A stretch of 64,000 nt of DNA from Thermaerobacter marianensis (GCA_020724425.1 DYGY01000007.1:1-64000); one strand, 5' to 3'; shown: positions 32,842-41,750, counted from the first letter of the stretch. Notes: generated by a model from the sequence alone, not told the origin. Program-made: numbers and translations.

Positions 32842-32861
32842 GTTTTTATGGAGGTGGGGAA

Positions 32862-33230
32862 ATGAATCAACCTGATAAAGGCTTGTATTCTATTAGTAAG
32901 GTTTCGGAATTAACAGGCTTAACTCCTAGACAAATCAGGTATTACGAGGACAAAGGTTTAATCAGTCCTAGAAGAACAGAAGGTAAACAGAGAGTATATG
33001 GAAAAAAGGAAGTCTCTGTCCTAAAGGAGATTAACAATCTAGTAAAACAAGGAATGCCTCTGAGCAGTATCGTTGAACTCATAAACACAGAAGAAACAAA
33101 GACTTCAGCTGAAATACTAAAGGGCAATACCCTTGCAACACAGATAACATCCCTGTATCCCTTGAACAACAGACAAGAAGTAGAGAGGATAGTCTCTAGA
33201 TTAAGAGCAGTCAAAAGAAAAAAGGAGTGA
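32862..33230 (+). CDS. glnR: MerR-family regulator GlnR
   Basis: A 122-residue MerR-type regulator: [25 protein letters not shown] near the N-terminus, RVYGKKEV wing, then a short C-terminal tail. GlnR represses glnA and other nitrogen genes when glutamine synthetase is feedback-inhibited. It ends four nt before glnA. The C-terminus, which in B. subtilis senses glutamine synthetase, is present but cannot be aligned by eye. Confidence 0.9.
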   Translation: MNQPDKGLYSISKVSELTGLTPRQIRYYEDKGLISPRRTEGKQRVYGKKEVSVLKEINNLVKQGMPLSSIVELINTEETKTSAEILKGNTLATQITSLYPLNNRQEVERIVSRLRAVKRKKE

Positions 33231-33234
33231 TTTC

Positions 33235-34566
33235 ATGCCTACATACTCCCATCAAGACATTGAAAGATTAGTCAAAGAACATAACATCCGCTTTATTCGT
33301 CTTCAATTTTCAGATATTCTTGGAGTAATAAAGAACGTAGCTATTCCTGTAGAACAGCTCTCTAAAGCATTAGCAGGCGAGCTTATGTTTGATGGCTCCT
33401 CAATTGAAGGTTTTGTCCGTATCGAAGAATCAGACATGCGTTTAATGCCTGACCCCAATTCCTTTACCATTTTTCCCTGGACTCCCAAAGAAGCTGGAAC
33501 CGCTAGGCTTATCTGTGATGTCTTAAAACCTAATGGAGATCCTTTCCTAGGAGACCCAAGATCAACCCTTAAGAAAGTATTAGCAGAAGCAGCGGAACTT
33601 GGTTACGAACTCAATGTTGGTCCAGAACCAGAATTTTTTCTTTTTCAACAGGACAAGGATGGCAAACCAACAACCAACCCGCTAGATCAGGCCAGTTACT
33701 TCGATCTAGGTCCTATTGACAAAGGAGAAATTGCTAGAAGAGACATGGTTCTAACCCTTCAGGAAATGGGCTTTGAAATTGAAGCGGCCCATCATGAGGT
33801 AGCTCCATCACAACATGAAATAGATTTCAAGTATGCTGATGCAATCACCACCGCTGATAATATAGCAACTTTTCGCTTTGTAGTTAGAACCATTGCAATG
33901 CACCATGGTCTCCATGCTACATTTATGCCTAAACCTGTCTATGGCATTAATGGCTCTGGTATGCACCTGCATCAATCACTATTCAAAGGACAAGAAAATG
34001 CTTTCTATGACCCTAACAGTCCTAACGAATTAAGTGCTGTAGCCTTACAATACCTTGCCGGCATCCTTACCCATGCCCGCGGCTTTACTGCCATAACTAA
34101 TCCCTTGATAAACTCATACAAGCGTTTAGTTCCTGGTTATGAGGCCCCAGTCTATGTTGCCTGGTCTGAAGGGAATCGCAGTCCACTAGTACGCATACCT
34201 GCCCGTAGAGGTATAGGTACAAGAATAGAGATACGTAGTCCCGATCCTTCTTGTAATCCCTATTTAGCCCTAGCAGTAACATTGAAAGCAGGTCTTGATG
34301 GCATCAAGAATGAGCTAACACCACCACCCGCTATTCAAAGAAACGTATATGATATGTCATTGCTAGAAAGGGAAGAGGAAGGCATTGATAGCCTGCCCGG
34401 AAGCCTAGAAGAAGCCCTATTTGAACTACAGAAGGATAAGATCATTCAGGAAGCCCTAGGAGAACACATCTATACAAACTTCCTAGCTGCCAAACAAATC
34501 GAGTGGGATGTCTATCGTCAACAAGTACATCAATGGGAAACAGATCAATACCTAAATACATTCTAA
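33235..34566 (+). CDS. glnA: Glutamine synthetase type I (GSI-alpha)
   Basis: A 443-residue ATP-dependent glutamate-ammonia ligase. Signatures: [26 protein letters not shown], the ATP-loop [10 protein letters not shown], and [16 protein letters not shown]. The adenylylation-site insert of GSI-beta is absent, consistent with the feedback-inhibited Bacillus type that signals through GlnR. It is co-transcribed with glnR. Confidence 0.97.
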   Translation: MPTYSHQDIERLVKEHNIRFIRLQFSDILGVIKNVAIPVEQLSKALAGELMFDGSSIEGFVRIEESDMRLMPDPNSFTIFPWTPKEAGTARLICDVLKPNGDPFLGDPRSTLKKVLAEAAELGYELNVGPEPEFFLFQQDKDGKPTTNPLDQASYFDLGPIDKGEIARRDMVLTLQEMGFEIEAAHHEVAPSQHEIDFKYADAITTADNIATFRFVVRTIAMHHGLHATFMPKPVYGINGSGMHLHQSLFKGQENAFYDPNSPNELSAVALQYLAGILTHARGFTAITNPLINSYKRLVPGYEAPVYVAWSEGNRSPLVRIPARRGIGTRIEIRSPDPSCNPYLALAVTLKAGLDGIKNELTPPPAIQRNVYDMSLLEREEEGIDSLPGSLEEALFELQKDKIIQEALGEHIYTNFLAAKQIEWDVYRQQVHQWETDQYLNTF

Positions 34567-34590
34567 AAAAAGGGTGCCAAATTGGCACCC
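34565..34590 (-). terminator. Terminator of lexA (shared with glnA)
   Basis: GGGTGCC / GGCACCC stem with a run of seven A upstream on the plus strand, giving T7 on the minus strand. The stem is one base from the lexA stop. It may also stop glnA transcripts. Confidence 0.85.
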
Positions 34591-35202
34591 TCAGAACTTT
34601 CTTACCAAACCTGTTACCTTACCTAATATCTCCACCGAATCTACGATTATTGGCTCCATAAATTGATTTTCAGGTTGCAACCTAAAATATCCCTGTTCCT
34701 TATAAAACCGTTTAACTGTAGCTTCATCCTCTACCAAAGCCACTACAACATCACCATTATCAGCTGTAGCCTGCTGCCTTACGATAACATAATCTCCATC
34801 AAAGATACCCGCTTCAATCATACTATCACCTTTTATCCTTAACATAAAAACCTGATCCTCATGGGTAAAATCTCGAGGCAGGGGAAAGGTGTACTCCACA
34901 TTCTCTATTGCCAGTATAGGTTCTCCAGCAGTCACCGTACCAACAACTGGTACAAAAGATACCATTTGATTATCAAAAGCCGACTCCTGATGCCTAAGCT
35001 CAAGAGCCCTTGGCTTACTAGGGTCCCTCTTGATATATCCCTTCTTTTCTAAGCGATACAGATGCCCATGAACAGTAGAGCTTGATCTTAACCCCAAAGC
35101 CTGGCCAATCTCTCTAACAGAGGGTGGATAACCTTTCTTTCTCTGATGCTCCAAAACATACTCCAAAACTTCCTGTTGTCTCTTAGTCAAATCATCATAC
35201 AT
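34591..35202 (-). CDS. lexA: SOS repressor LexA
   Basis: A 203-residue SOS repressor. The N-terminal winged HTH has [25 protein letters not shown]. The self-cleavage site is A92-G93 (VTAGEP), the nucleophile S127 (KGDSM) and the general base K164 (ATVKRF). Start at ATG 35202, with only a weak site (GAGG) four bases upstream. A leader of about 100 nt is predicted from the promoter at 35312-35340. It is divergent from yneA across SOS boxes, as in B. subtilis. Confidence 0.97.
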   Translation of the reverse strand: MYDDLTKRQQEVLEYVLEHQRKKGYPPSVREIGQALGLRSSSTVHGHLYRLEKKGYIKRDPSKPRALELRHQESAFDNQMVSFVPVVGTVTAGEPILAIENVEYTFPLPRDFTHEDQVFMLRIKGDSMIEAGIFDGDYVIVRQQATADNGDVVVALVEDEATVKRFYKEQGYFRLQPENQFMEPIIVDSVEILGKVTGLVRKF

Positions 35203-35311
35203 AAATCCTCAGGCTCACATCTCTGACAAGCAGAGAGCAAAGCCCTTCCTCCTTTCATAATAGGGGAGGATTCTCCCTCTCAGTTTTCCCCCGGAGCCTT
35301 ATGTCATGGCA

Positions 35312-35340
35312 ATTATATCATGTTGCATTCAAAAACGCAA
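35312..35340 (-). promoter_or_regulatory. lexA promoter
   Basis: Minus strand: TTGCGT (35340-35335), 17-bp spacer, TATAAT (35317-35312). The -35 overlaps the LexA box at 35338-35351. Confidence 0.65.
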
Positions 35341-35351
35341 ACGATTGTTCG
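35338..35351. promoter_or_regulatory. LexA (DinR) box 1
   Basis: Minus strand CGAAC-AATC-GTTTG, one mismatch to CGAAC-N4-GTTCG. It overlaps the -35 of lexA, giving autoregulation. Confidence 0.75.
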
Positions 35352-35358
35352 AAAAACC

Positions 35359-35387
35359 TTGACATCCGAACCTAGGTGCGCTATTCT
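35359..35387 (+). promoter_or_regulatory. yneA promoter
   Basis: TTGACA (35359-35364), 17-bp spacer, TATTCT (35382-35387). LexA box 2 fills the spacer and box 3 lies just downstream of the start point. Confidence 0.75.
35367..35380. promoter_or_regulatory. LexA (DinR) box 2
   Basis: CGAAC-CTAG-GTGCG, one mismatch to the consensus, between the -35 and -10 of yneA. Confidence 0.75.
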
Positions 35388-35400
35388 ATAGATAGCTAAT

Positions 35401-35414
35401 CGAACACTAGTTCT
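35401..35414. promoter_or_regulatory. LexA (DinR) box 3
   Basis: CGAAC-ACTA-GTTCT, one mismatch to the consensus, in the yneA leader. Confidence 0.8.
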
Positions 35415-35428
35415 TAGGGAGGTTTCTT

Positions 35429-35689
35429 ATGAGACATTTATATGCATGGTTTCTCTTAGCTCTAATATTGATTCCCATTCTACTTGTTCAGATCCCTGTA
35501 AGTGCCCAAGGTACAGAAGAAGAGTATCTACAGATAACTGTCAAACAAGGAGACACACTCTGGAATATAGCTGAAACACATAAACCAAAGGGTCAGGATA
35601 TAAGAAAATTCATGTATCAAATAGAGAAGCTCAATGAGTTAGAAACATTAGTATTACAGCCAGGACAGGTACTCTTGATCCCCAAATAG
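35429..35689 (+). CDS. yneA: YneA-like SOS cell-division inhibitor (LysM protein)
   Basis: An 86-residue exported or membrane-anchored protein: hydrophobic N-terminal helix (about 5-24, ending VSAQG) followed by one LysM domain (ITVKQGDTLWNIAE ... LQPGQVLLIPK). B. subtilis YneA has the same layout and is encoded divergently from lexA; it delays division during SOS. Two LexA boxes in the promoter support the same role here. The protein is somewhat shorter than B. subtilis YneA. The next feature downstream is the dif candidate. Confidence 0.88.
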   Translation: MRHLYAWFLLALILIPILLVQIPVSAQGTEEEYLQITVKQGDTLWNIAETHKPKGQDIRKFMYQIEKLNELETLVLQPGQVLLIPK

Positions 35690-35711
35690 GGGATCTAATT
35701 TTTTATTTGTA

Positions 35712-35739
35712 ACTTCGCATAAGTTATATTATGTTAACT
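35712..35739 (+). other. dif: Chromosome dimer resolution site (dif)
   Basis: A 28-bp sequence with the layout 11-6-11: XerC-type arm ACTTCGCATAA (35712-35722), central GTTATA (35723-35728), XerD-type arm TTATGTTAACT (35729-35739). It starts and ends like the B. subtilis dif as I remember it (ACTT...TTATG...ACT), and CGCATAA plus TTATGTTAA are shared with E. coli dif. It is intergenic, and the prevailing coding strand switches within about 5 kb. XerC/XerD would act here to resolve dimeric chromosomes at the terminus. Confidence 0.85.
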
Positions 35740-35756
35740 TAAATGTTTTACAAATA

Positions 35757-35779
35757 AGCCCTGGATTGACCAGGGCTTT
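35757..35779. terminator. Bidirectional terminator between yneA/dif and the next minus-strand gene
   Basis: AGCCCTGG / CCAGGGCT stem (35757-35775) with T-rich sequence on both sides. Confidence 0.75.
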
Positions 35780-35782
35780 CAG

Positions 35783-36064
35783 CTATGAAGCATATTTTTC
35801 ATTGGTTAAGAGCTTTTCTAACTTGCTTATTATCTGTTGTGTATTCTCATTACCCGTATAAATCAGTGGTTCTGCCGGAAATCGGTCAATAAATTCACGT
35901 ACTCGTTCAATATCTTCAAGTGCTTTTTTGAGATGATACCATGCCTGTGTAACACTGTCATCTTCAAGCGAAATTGATAAGAGCAATTCTTTCACTGCTT
36001 GTAGTTCAACCTCTACCTCTTCAAGATCTTCTCTTATAAAGCCAGCAGATAGAAAATGAGCCAT
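35783..36064 (-). CDS. Hypothetical acidic helical protein
   Basis: A 93-residue acidic protein that is almost entirely predicted helix (REDLEEVEVELQAVKELLLSI ... HLKKALEDIERVREF). I do not recognise a family. ATG 36064 lies about eight bases after GGGGGTG; the GTG at 36076 is inside that site. Its stop is next to the bidirectional terminator. Confidence 0.65.
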   Translation of the reverse strand: MAHFLSAGFIREDLEEVEVELQAVKELLLSISLEDDSVTQAWYHLKKALEDIERVREFIDRFPAEPLIYTGNENTQQIISKLEKLLTNEKYAS

Positions 36065-36193
36065 TTCCGGATACACCCCCTTAGTTAGAGTGTAATCATT
36101 TCTACCTAAACTGTCAAATCTGGCATTTTTTCGACAAAAGTGTTAACCAATGAATATGCTAGAGTACAGGTTGTAATTTGGGAGGTCGAGTTA

Positions 36194-37045
36194 ATGCTGC
36201 TAGAAAGAGTCTTTGTGCCAAATCGTGACACCTACATTTCTAGCATTAGACCACGACAGAACTTCCGTTTCTCCTCTGAGTTAAGAGTTACGGAAGCTAT
36301 TACAGCACAAGAAATCTCGCTACTGCAGTTCCTAGAACTACAGAACCTTCCAGTTAACAGCGTTATTGAACAAGCTCTTCTACAGTGTTATGTTCTTAAT
36401 TCCATACCTGCCTCTGCAGATCTCTCGATTCATCCCATCCTAAGCTACTGGAAATCTGGTACAGCAACTTGGAACAACCCACCGATAATAGACTCTGTTA
36501 GCAAAGCAACATTTAGTGGGATTCTCCTCCCCCATTCGGCCTTGACTATAGATATAACTGATCTGGCTCAGGAATGGTTAATGGGTTCTTTACGTAACAG
36601 AGGTCTAGCCATACTAGCTACAGATACCCTTTCCTTAAGATTAGCTAGTGTAAATCAGAAAAACATCCGTCTATGGCCTCAGCTAACTATTAAATTCAAA
36701 CTTAAAGGTGAAGAGATCAGTATTGTTCCAGAGGTTATCGTAAGAACAGATGAAGAGGAATATGTTGCTGATACCACTTGGAGACATACAAGGATACAGG
36801 ATGTATCCAAATCAGCTCTAACTACCTATCTCATAACTAATCTAGGTGGCGATATGGCAGAAGTCTATCTCTCAGTGTCTCCAGATGAGCTGGTCTGGTT
36901 ACCTGATAGCAGGACTTACGAAATCCTACCTGGAGAATCATTAAAGGTCTTTCCTACCACCTATCTCAGTTATATTCGTATGTCATATCGTTCAGATACC
37001 ACCACTTCTCTAAAATTCTTCTTTCAAATGCAACAGGCCACCTGA
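36194..37045 (+). CDS. DNRLRE-domain protein
   Basis: A 283-residue protein. Residues about 1-165 match the DNRLRE pattern (RDTYISSIRPRQNF, then SYWKSGTATWNNPP and AQEWL). This beta-sandwich domain occurs in surface and spore-associated proteins. The C-terminal part (about 195-283) resembles DUF6385 (TRIQDVSKSAL ... ILPGESLKVF). There is no signal peptide. ATG 36194 follows GGGAGG. Confidence 0.8.
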   Translation: MLLERVFVPNRDTYISSIRPRQNFRFSSELRVTEAITAQEISLLQFLELQNLPVNSVIEQALLQCYVLNSIPASADLSIHPILSYWKSGTATWNNPPIIDSVSKATFSGILLPHSALTIDITDLAQEWLMGSLRNRGLAILATDTLSLRLASVNQKNIRLWPQLTIKFKLKGEEISIVPEVIVRTDEEEYVADTTWRHTRIQDVSKSALTTYLITNLGGDMAEVYLSVSPDELVWLPDSRTYEILPGESLKVFPTTYLSYIRMSYRSDTTTSLKFFFQMQQAT

Positions 37046-37062
37046 TACTGTCACTTTAATTT

Positions 37063-37098
37063 CTCTGATGCATAGGCTAACATGGATAAACATCAGAG
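37063..37098 (+). other. Hairpin abutting the cysH ribosome site
   Basis: CTCTGATG (37063-37070) pairs with CATCAGAG (37091-37098), immediately before the GGAGG used by cysH. It may influence translation. It does not match a riboswitch class I know. Confidence 0.4.
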
Positions 37099-37109
37099 GG
37101 AGGATTTCC

Positions 37110-37820
37110 ATGAAGAGCACAATCGGAGAGCACCTGAAGACTATAGCTGAAGCATTGGAATTGGCACCAATCGAAGAGGTTTTAACCTGGGGTATGGAAA
37201 CCTATGGAGCGAATATTTCATTAGCATGCAGTTTAGGTCCTGAAGATCTAGTACTCATACACCATATTCACACACTGAATCTACCTATCAAGGCTTTTTT
37301 CCTGGATACTGATCTACACTTTCCTGAAACCTATGAGCTTAAGGAAAAAATAGAGGAACACTATGGTTTCAAGTTAGATGTCTACAACGCTCATATTTCT
37401 TTAGAGGAACAGAACAAGATCTATGGGCCTTCACTATTTACAAACAACCCTGATCACTGTTGCCAAATTCGTAAGGTGGAGCCGCTAGAACATGCTTTAC
37501 ACAGACTTAGTGCCTGGATGACCGGTATCCGTAGAGAGCAATCCCCTACCAGAGCTAACACCCCAATAATTCAGTGGGATAGTCGTTTTAACCTAATTAA
37601 GATAAATCCGTTAGTTAACTGGACTAACGAGGATATTTGGTCATACATTCATAGTAAGTCAATACCATACAACTCCTTACATGACAAAAATTATCCCAGT
37701 ATTGGTTGTGCTCCCTGTACCAATCCAGTTTCACTGGGAGAGAACTCTCGCTCCGGTCGCTGGCAAGGGTTTAACAAAACTGAATGTGGTCTGCATCAAG
37801 GAGAGAATAGCTATGAGTGA
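37110..37820 (+). CDS. cysH: Assimilatory adenylylsulfate (APS) reductase
   Basis: A 236-residue PAPS/APS reductase that reduces activated sulfate to sulfite. The PP-loop-like region is ACSLGPEDLVL. The cysteine pattern CC...CxxC (HCCQIRK, GCAPCTNP) binds a [4Fe-4S] cluster, which marks APS- rather than PAPS-using enzymes. The C-terminal ECGLH supplies the catalytic cysteine. ATG 37110 follows GGGAGG. Its last 8 nt overlap sat, so the two are translationally coupled. Confidence 0.94.
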   Translation: MKSTIGEHLKTIAEALELAPIEEVLTWGMETYGANISLACSLGPEDLVLIHHIHTLNLPIKAFFLDTDLHFPETYELKEKIEEHYGFKLDVYNAHISLEEQNKIYGPSLFTNNPDHCCQIRKVEPLEHALHRLSAWMTGIRREQSPTRANTPIIQWDSRFNLIKINPLVNWTNEDIWSYIHSKSIPYNSLHDKNYPSIGCAPCTNPVSLGENSRSGRWQGFNKTECGLHQGENSYE

Positions 37821-38946
37821 ACTCATATTACCTCACGGTGGTGAACTTGTTCAGTTAACTGTTCTAGAAGACTTATCAGAACAGTCAGCTAATCTACCTC
37901 AAATCCCCATAGATGCTTTTCATATTAGGGATGTGGAGTTATTAGCAACCGGTGCGTATAGCCCCCTAACTGGCTTTTTGGGCAGGAAAGACTACTTATC
38001 TGTACTCAAGGAAATGAGGTTAGGTAATGGGTTGATCTTTAGCCTCCCTATCACTCTACCTGTACCAACAGAGATGAAGGATATCCTTTTGACTCATGAA
38101 GAGGTGGCCCTGATAGATAAAGATGATACTGTCCATGCAATTATCAAAGTCCTAGACCTATTTACCCGTGATAGGGAAAAAGAAGCACAAGCCATCTATG
38201 GCACCAATGATAATGCCCATCCGGGAGTCAAAAGACTAAAATCAGAATCAGACTTGCTCCTTAGTGGCTACATTGAAGTGGCTAAAAAACCAGATTCAGC
38301 TTATGTAACTCTAACTCCAGCTCAAACTCGTGAACTCTTTAAGGAACAACAATGGCAAACTATTGTAGGTTTCCAAACCCGAAACCCCATACACAGGGCC
38401 CATGAATATCTACATCGCTGTGTTCTTGAACTATTTGATGCACTTCTCCTGCACCCACTAATGGGTGAAACAAAAGCCGATGATATTCCTAGAGAAACCA
38501 GGTGGAAAACCTATGAAACTCTATTAAATGAATACTATCCTTCCAAGAGAGTTATATTATCGGCATTCCCTGCTAGTATGCGCTACGCGGGTCCTAGAGA
38601 AGCCATTTTTCATGCCCTTGTACGTAAAAACTATGGTTGTACCCACTTCATAATTGGTAGGGATCATGCTGGTGTAGCTAACTATTATGGCCCGTATGAT
38701 GCACAAGAAGCAGTTAAGAGCTTAGCACCTAGAGAACTTGGCATAACTCCTCTCTATTTTGATAATGCCTTTTATTGTACCAAATGTGAAACAATGGCAA
38801 CAAAGAAAACCTGCCCCCATTCTGAAGAATATCATCTGAATCTTAGTGGAACACAAGTTCGTAAACTGCTACAAGAAGGACGTTTTCCACCTGCAGAACT
38901 GACCCGCAAAGAGATAGCCGATATTTTAGCTCACGAATTGGTATAA
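37813..38946 (+). CDS. sat: Sulfate adenylyltransferase (ATP sulfurylase)
   Basis: A 377-residue monofunctional ATP sulfurylase. Catalytic motifs: FQTRNPIHRAHEY (about 188-200), GRDHAGVANYYGPYD, and FCTKCETMATKKTCPH, a zinc-type Cys/His cluster found in the bacterial form. ATG 37813 follows AAGGAG and overlaps the cysH end. The pair makes APS and reduces it. The absence of aprAB and dsr genes points to assimilation rather than respiration. Confidence 0.95.
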   Translation: MSELILPHGGELVQLTVLEDLSEQSANLPQIPIDAFHIRDVELLATGAYSPLTGFLGRKDYLSVLKEMRLGNGLIFSLPITLPVPTEMKDILLTHEEVALIDKDDTVHAIIKVLDLFTRDREKEAQAIYGTNDNAHPGVKRLKSESDLLLSGYIEVAKKPDSAYVTLTPAQTRELFKEQQWQTIVGFQTRNPIHRAHEYLHRCVLELFDALLLHPLMGETKADDIPRETRWKTYETLLNEYYPSKRVILSAFPASMRYAGPREAIFHALVRKNYGCTHFIIGRDHAGVANYYGPYDAQEAVKSLAPRELGITPLYFDNAFYCTKCETMATKKTCPHSEEYHLNLSGTQVRKLLQEGRFPPAELTRKEIADILAHELV

Positions 38947-38947
38947 T
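38939..38947 (+). promoter_or_regulatory. Extended -10 promoter before the polysaccharide deacetylase
   Basis: TGG-TATAAT, overlapping the end of sat. Predicted start near 38954. Confidence 0.45.
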
Positions 38948-39028
38948 CGGTAAGAAATTAGGGATTCCCAAATAGCAACCATTCCTATAAAATCCATGTT
39001 AGATATCATAAACAGGAGTGAAAACCTA

Positions 39029-39868
39029 TTGGGAGAAATTGTAGGTCATGGACCATTACTCTGTCTGTTAATCCTTTTGTTGGGCTGGTCAGTATATCTA
39101 TTCGTGAAATCAAGAACACTCTTTATAGCTAACGGTCTAAGCCGAAAGCTACTCATATCAATATTTACAACGCTCTTGACTCTAGGAATTTTAATGACAT
39201 TCTCCAACTATTATGTATACCAAGGAATAGGGCACCAGCCCAACATCCACCGTCATGGTGACCGAAGTCAATTAGCAGTATCTCTTACCTTTGATGATGG
39301 CCCCCACCCTATCTATACATCGTTAATCCTTGATATCCTGAAGGATTATGATGTCCAAGCTACCTTCTTTGTAGTTGGACAACATGCCCTAGACTATCCA
39401 GATATCACCAAGAGGATTGTGGATGAAGGACATACAATTGGTAACCATACCTATACCCATATAAATATACCGACAGCTTCTTTAGCCACACTAACCAAAG
39501 AAGTCTTAAAGACCAATGCTGTCATTTATGATTTGACTGGTGTTTATCCTGAATATATTCGTCCACCCCGGGGGATGTATGACAATCGTTTGGGAAAGCT
39601 AGCTCACCTAGGTAACCAAGAAATTGTGTTATGGAGTATTTCCTCTCAAGACTGGAAACCAAATACCACACCTACAGAGATTACCCGGAGGACACTTAGC
39701 GCAGTACGTCCTGGAGATATTCTTCTCTTCCATGACAGTGGTGCTTTAGTGTCATCAAGTGGTGCTAGCAGAATGGCTACAGTTGAAGCCCTACCAGGAA
39801 TAATCGAGGGTTTACAAAAGGATGGCTACAAGATAGTCCCTTTAGCTGAACTGCTAGAATCAGAATGA
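39029..39868 (+). CDS. Membrane-anchored polysaccharide deacetylase
   Basis: A protein of about 279 residues with two N-terminal membrane helices followed by a NodB domain facing outward. Catalytic motifs: SLTFDDGPHP (Asp-Asp), GNHTYTH (His-x3-His), RPPRGMY, and LFHDSG. It should remove acetyl groups from peptidoglycan or a related glycan. I chose TTG 39029 because AGGAG lies ten bases upstream; ATG 38996 gives an 11-residue longer protein but has no ribosome site. Confidence 0.9.
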   Translation: MGEIVGHGPLLCLLILLLGWSVYLFVKSRTLFIANGLSRKLLISIFTTLLTLGILMTFSNYYVYQGIGHQPNIHRHGDRSQLAVSLTFDDGPHPIYTSLILDILKDYDVQATFFVVGQHALDYPDITKRIVDEGHTIGNHTYTHINIPTASLATLTKEVLKTNAVIYDLTGVYPEYIRPPRGMYDNRLGKLAHLGNQEIVLWSISSQDWKPNTTPTEITRRTLSAVRPGDILLFHDSGALVSSSGASRMATVEALPGIIEGLQKDGYKIVPLAELLESE

Positions 39869-39882
39869 AAGGATTCAGCATT

Positions 39883-40518
39883 ATGCAAGAACCTACAATT
39901 CGTTTAGCCAATAGGAAGGACTCTTCTTTTGTTGCCGAGGTCTTCATGTTAGCCTTTCCTGATAGTGTGGACCACTTTGTTAAAGATGAATCACTATATC
40001 CACTCATAAAGGAATTTCTTAGTGATCTCTTTGCCCTTTATTACAAAAGTGAAAAGGAAGCATTCTTTGTCTGCGAAATTGAGGGCAAGATTGTTGGTTA
40101 TGCGCTCATGCCTTCAGGTTTGAACTCACTAATCTCAAAAGCTCTCTTTTCATCCTTAGTAGTTAAGTGGTTTGGTATTCTCTGGCGTAGACGTAAGATT
40201 ATCCTTCACATCAACATTAAAGATCTCTTTAGAGACAAGTTAACATTCTGGCGTTCAACATTATCCTCAAGACATACTCGCAGCAAAGCGCGAGTATTAT
40301 CCATTGCAATGCACCCTGATTACCAAGGTTATGGCATCGGCTCCCTACTCTTAGATCACGGATTAAAATACTTAAGAACAAAATCACAACGGGTCCAACT
40401 TGAAGTTAGACCCGAAAATACTCCTGCAATCAGATTATATGAAAAGTTTGGCTTCAAGGTCAAAGGAACCATGAAAGATAGTCGTGGTGACTGGTTAGTC
40501 CTAGAAAAAATCTTATAG
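39883..40518 (+). CDS. GNAT-family N-acetyltransferase
   Basis: A 211-residue GNAT acetyltransferase: the acetyl-CoA loop is HPDYQGYGIGSLLLDHGL, followed by LEVRPENTPAIRLYEKFGFKV. A middle insert (about 85-125) is rich in hydrophobic and basic residues. ATG 39883 has AAAGGA upstream; the earlier ATG overlaps the previous stop. It is convergent with the next gene, one base apart. Substrate unknown. Confidence 0.88.
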   Translation: MQEPTIRLANRKDSSFVAEVFMLAFPDSVDHFVKDESLYPLIKEFLSDLFALYYKSEKEAFFVCEIEGKIVGYALMPSGLNSLISKALFSSLVVKWFGILWRRRKIILHINIKDLFRDKLTFWRSTLSSRHTRSKARVLSIAMHPDYQGYGIGSLLLDHGLKYLRTKSQRVQLEVRPENTPAIRLYEKFGFKVKGTMKDSRGDWLVLEKIL

Positions 40519-40519
40519 C

Positions 40520-41674
40520 CTATCTCCCCTGCATTATTTCATCAAGGGTTATGAAAGTATATCCCCTTCTTTGCAATTCCGACAGAATATCAGGAAGAGC
40601 TGCCACTGTTTCTTCAATGTTTGCATGTAGCATAATTATGGCACCATCATAGGCCGTATCTGCTAGACGTTTCACCAGTTTGTCCTTGCCTGGGAATGGA
40701 TAATCAACTGCGGCAATGTTAGTCCAGAGCAGAATTCTATGTCCTGTCCTACTTACCCCATTAAGAACATTCTGATTAAATGTGGCATATGGAGGGCGGA
40801 AATACCTTGTTTCATGTCCAGTCAGATCCTTTATAATACTGGCTGTTTTAAGAATTTCTTCATCAATCTCAGCTGAACTGAGACTGCGCAGATCCCGATG
40901 TGTATATGAGTGATTCTCTAACTGATGTCCTTGATTAGCTATAGCTTTAATTAGATCAGGATATCTCTGAGCGTCTTGACCAACTACAAAAAAGGTTGCC
41001 TTGGCACCATAGATGGCTAGGGTTTGCAAAATTCTTTCAGTGAGTTCAGGGTCTGGCCCATCATTAAAGGTTAAAGCGATTCTTTTCTTCTCTGTAGTTA
41101 CAGAGGGTATAATTGGCAATGGACTTGTAACCGGAGTCTTTGATGATACCTCTTCTTTTACTGGCTTTGCTGGTTCTGCAGCAATTATTACCTTCTTAGG
41201 GACCAAAAGTTCTTGCCCAACATAAATAAATTCGGGATTAGTAAGCTTATTTAAAGCAATTAGTTCAGTTGTGGAGGTACCCAGGCGCAATGCTATTCCA
41301 CTCAGAGTATCTCCCTTTCTTACTGTATATTTCTCAGTGGACTCTTTGATAACTAGCTGTTCAAGATCCTTTATGATTATGCTAGCAGTCTGCCTACCAA
41401 CAACTCCATCAACTAGTATCTGTTTATCTTTTTGATACGCTTGAACTGCCCTGAAGGTCTGCATACCAAAGATACCATCTGTAGGCCCTACCGGGTAGTT
41501 TAGTGCTGTGAGGCTTTCTTGCAACAGCCTAACTTCAGCACCCCTATCACCTTGTCTGATAACAGTATCCACAGTGGACCATTTGACCAGCAAATCTGAG
41601 TTTGCCTCCACTGTTCCAGGTATCATTAACAAGACAAAAACAAGCAAAATATAGCCGAGGCCACGCTTGTACAC
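40520..41674 (-). CDS. Exported polysaccharide deacetylase with peptidoglycan-binding and LysM domains
   Basis: A 384-residue secreted protein: signal peptide (about 1-24, ending TVEA), PG_binding_1 domain ([14 protein letters not shown] ... [13 protein letters not shown]), LysM ([13 protein letters not shown]), a Pro/Ser/Thr linker and a NodB domain. NodB motifs are [25 protein letters not shown] and MLHAN. The first Asp of the usual TFDDGP is Asn here; that Asp is the presumed catalytic base, so activity may be reduced or the base supplied differently. GTG start after AAGGAGGG. Confidence 0.9.
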   Translation of the reverse strand: MYKRGLGYILLVFVLLMIPGTVEANSDLLVKWSTVDTVIRQGDRGAEVRLLQESLTALNYPVGPTDGIFGMQTFRAVQAYQKDKQILVDGVVGRQTASIIIKDLEQLVIKESTEKYTVRKGDTLSGIALRLGTSTTELIALNKLTNPEFIYVGQELLVPKKVIIAAEPAKPVKEEVSSKTPVTSPLPIIPSVTTEKKRIALTFNDGPDPELTERILQTLAIYGAKATFFVVGQDAQRYPDLIKAIANQGHQLENHSYTHRDLRSLSSAEIDEEILKTASIIKDLTGHETRYFRPPYATFNQNVLNGVSRTGHRILLWTNIAAVDYPFPGKDKLVKRLADTAYDGAIIMLHANIEETVAALPDILSELQRRGYTFITLDEIMQGR

Positions 41675-41722
41675 AAAAAACCCTCCTTAGCTCTTTTGCT
41701 TGTATCTTGTCCAAAACTAGAG

Positions 41723-41749
41723 AGAAAAATACCGGTTAGAACCGGTATT
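41723..41749 (-). terminator. Terminator of the TIGR04086 gene
   Basis: ATACCGGT / ACCGGTAT stem (41729-41748) with a T run on the minus strand. Confidence 0.85.
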
Positions 41750-41750
41750 C

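Noticed and set aside
32790-32845. GlnR box in the glnR promoter
   Set aside because: I could not find TGTNA-N7-TNACA with correct spacing; only the 12-nt palindrome over the -35 is clear.
35205-35258. Short frame of 23 codons in the lexA leader overlapping the lexA start
   Set aside because: It has no ribosome site and no recognisable sequence; chance frames of this size are common.
35711-35740. Resemblance of the dif region to loxP (TAACTTCG...)
   Set aside because: The two arms are not the 13-bp inverted repeats of loxP, and the 11-6-11 layout with a TTATGTTAA arm fits dif much better.
37060-37110. SAM (S-box) or T-box riboswitch before cysH
   Set aside because: The leader is too short and lacks the conserved core sequences of either class.
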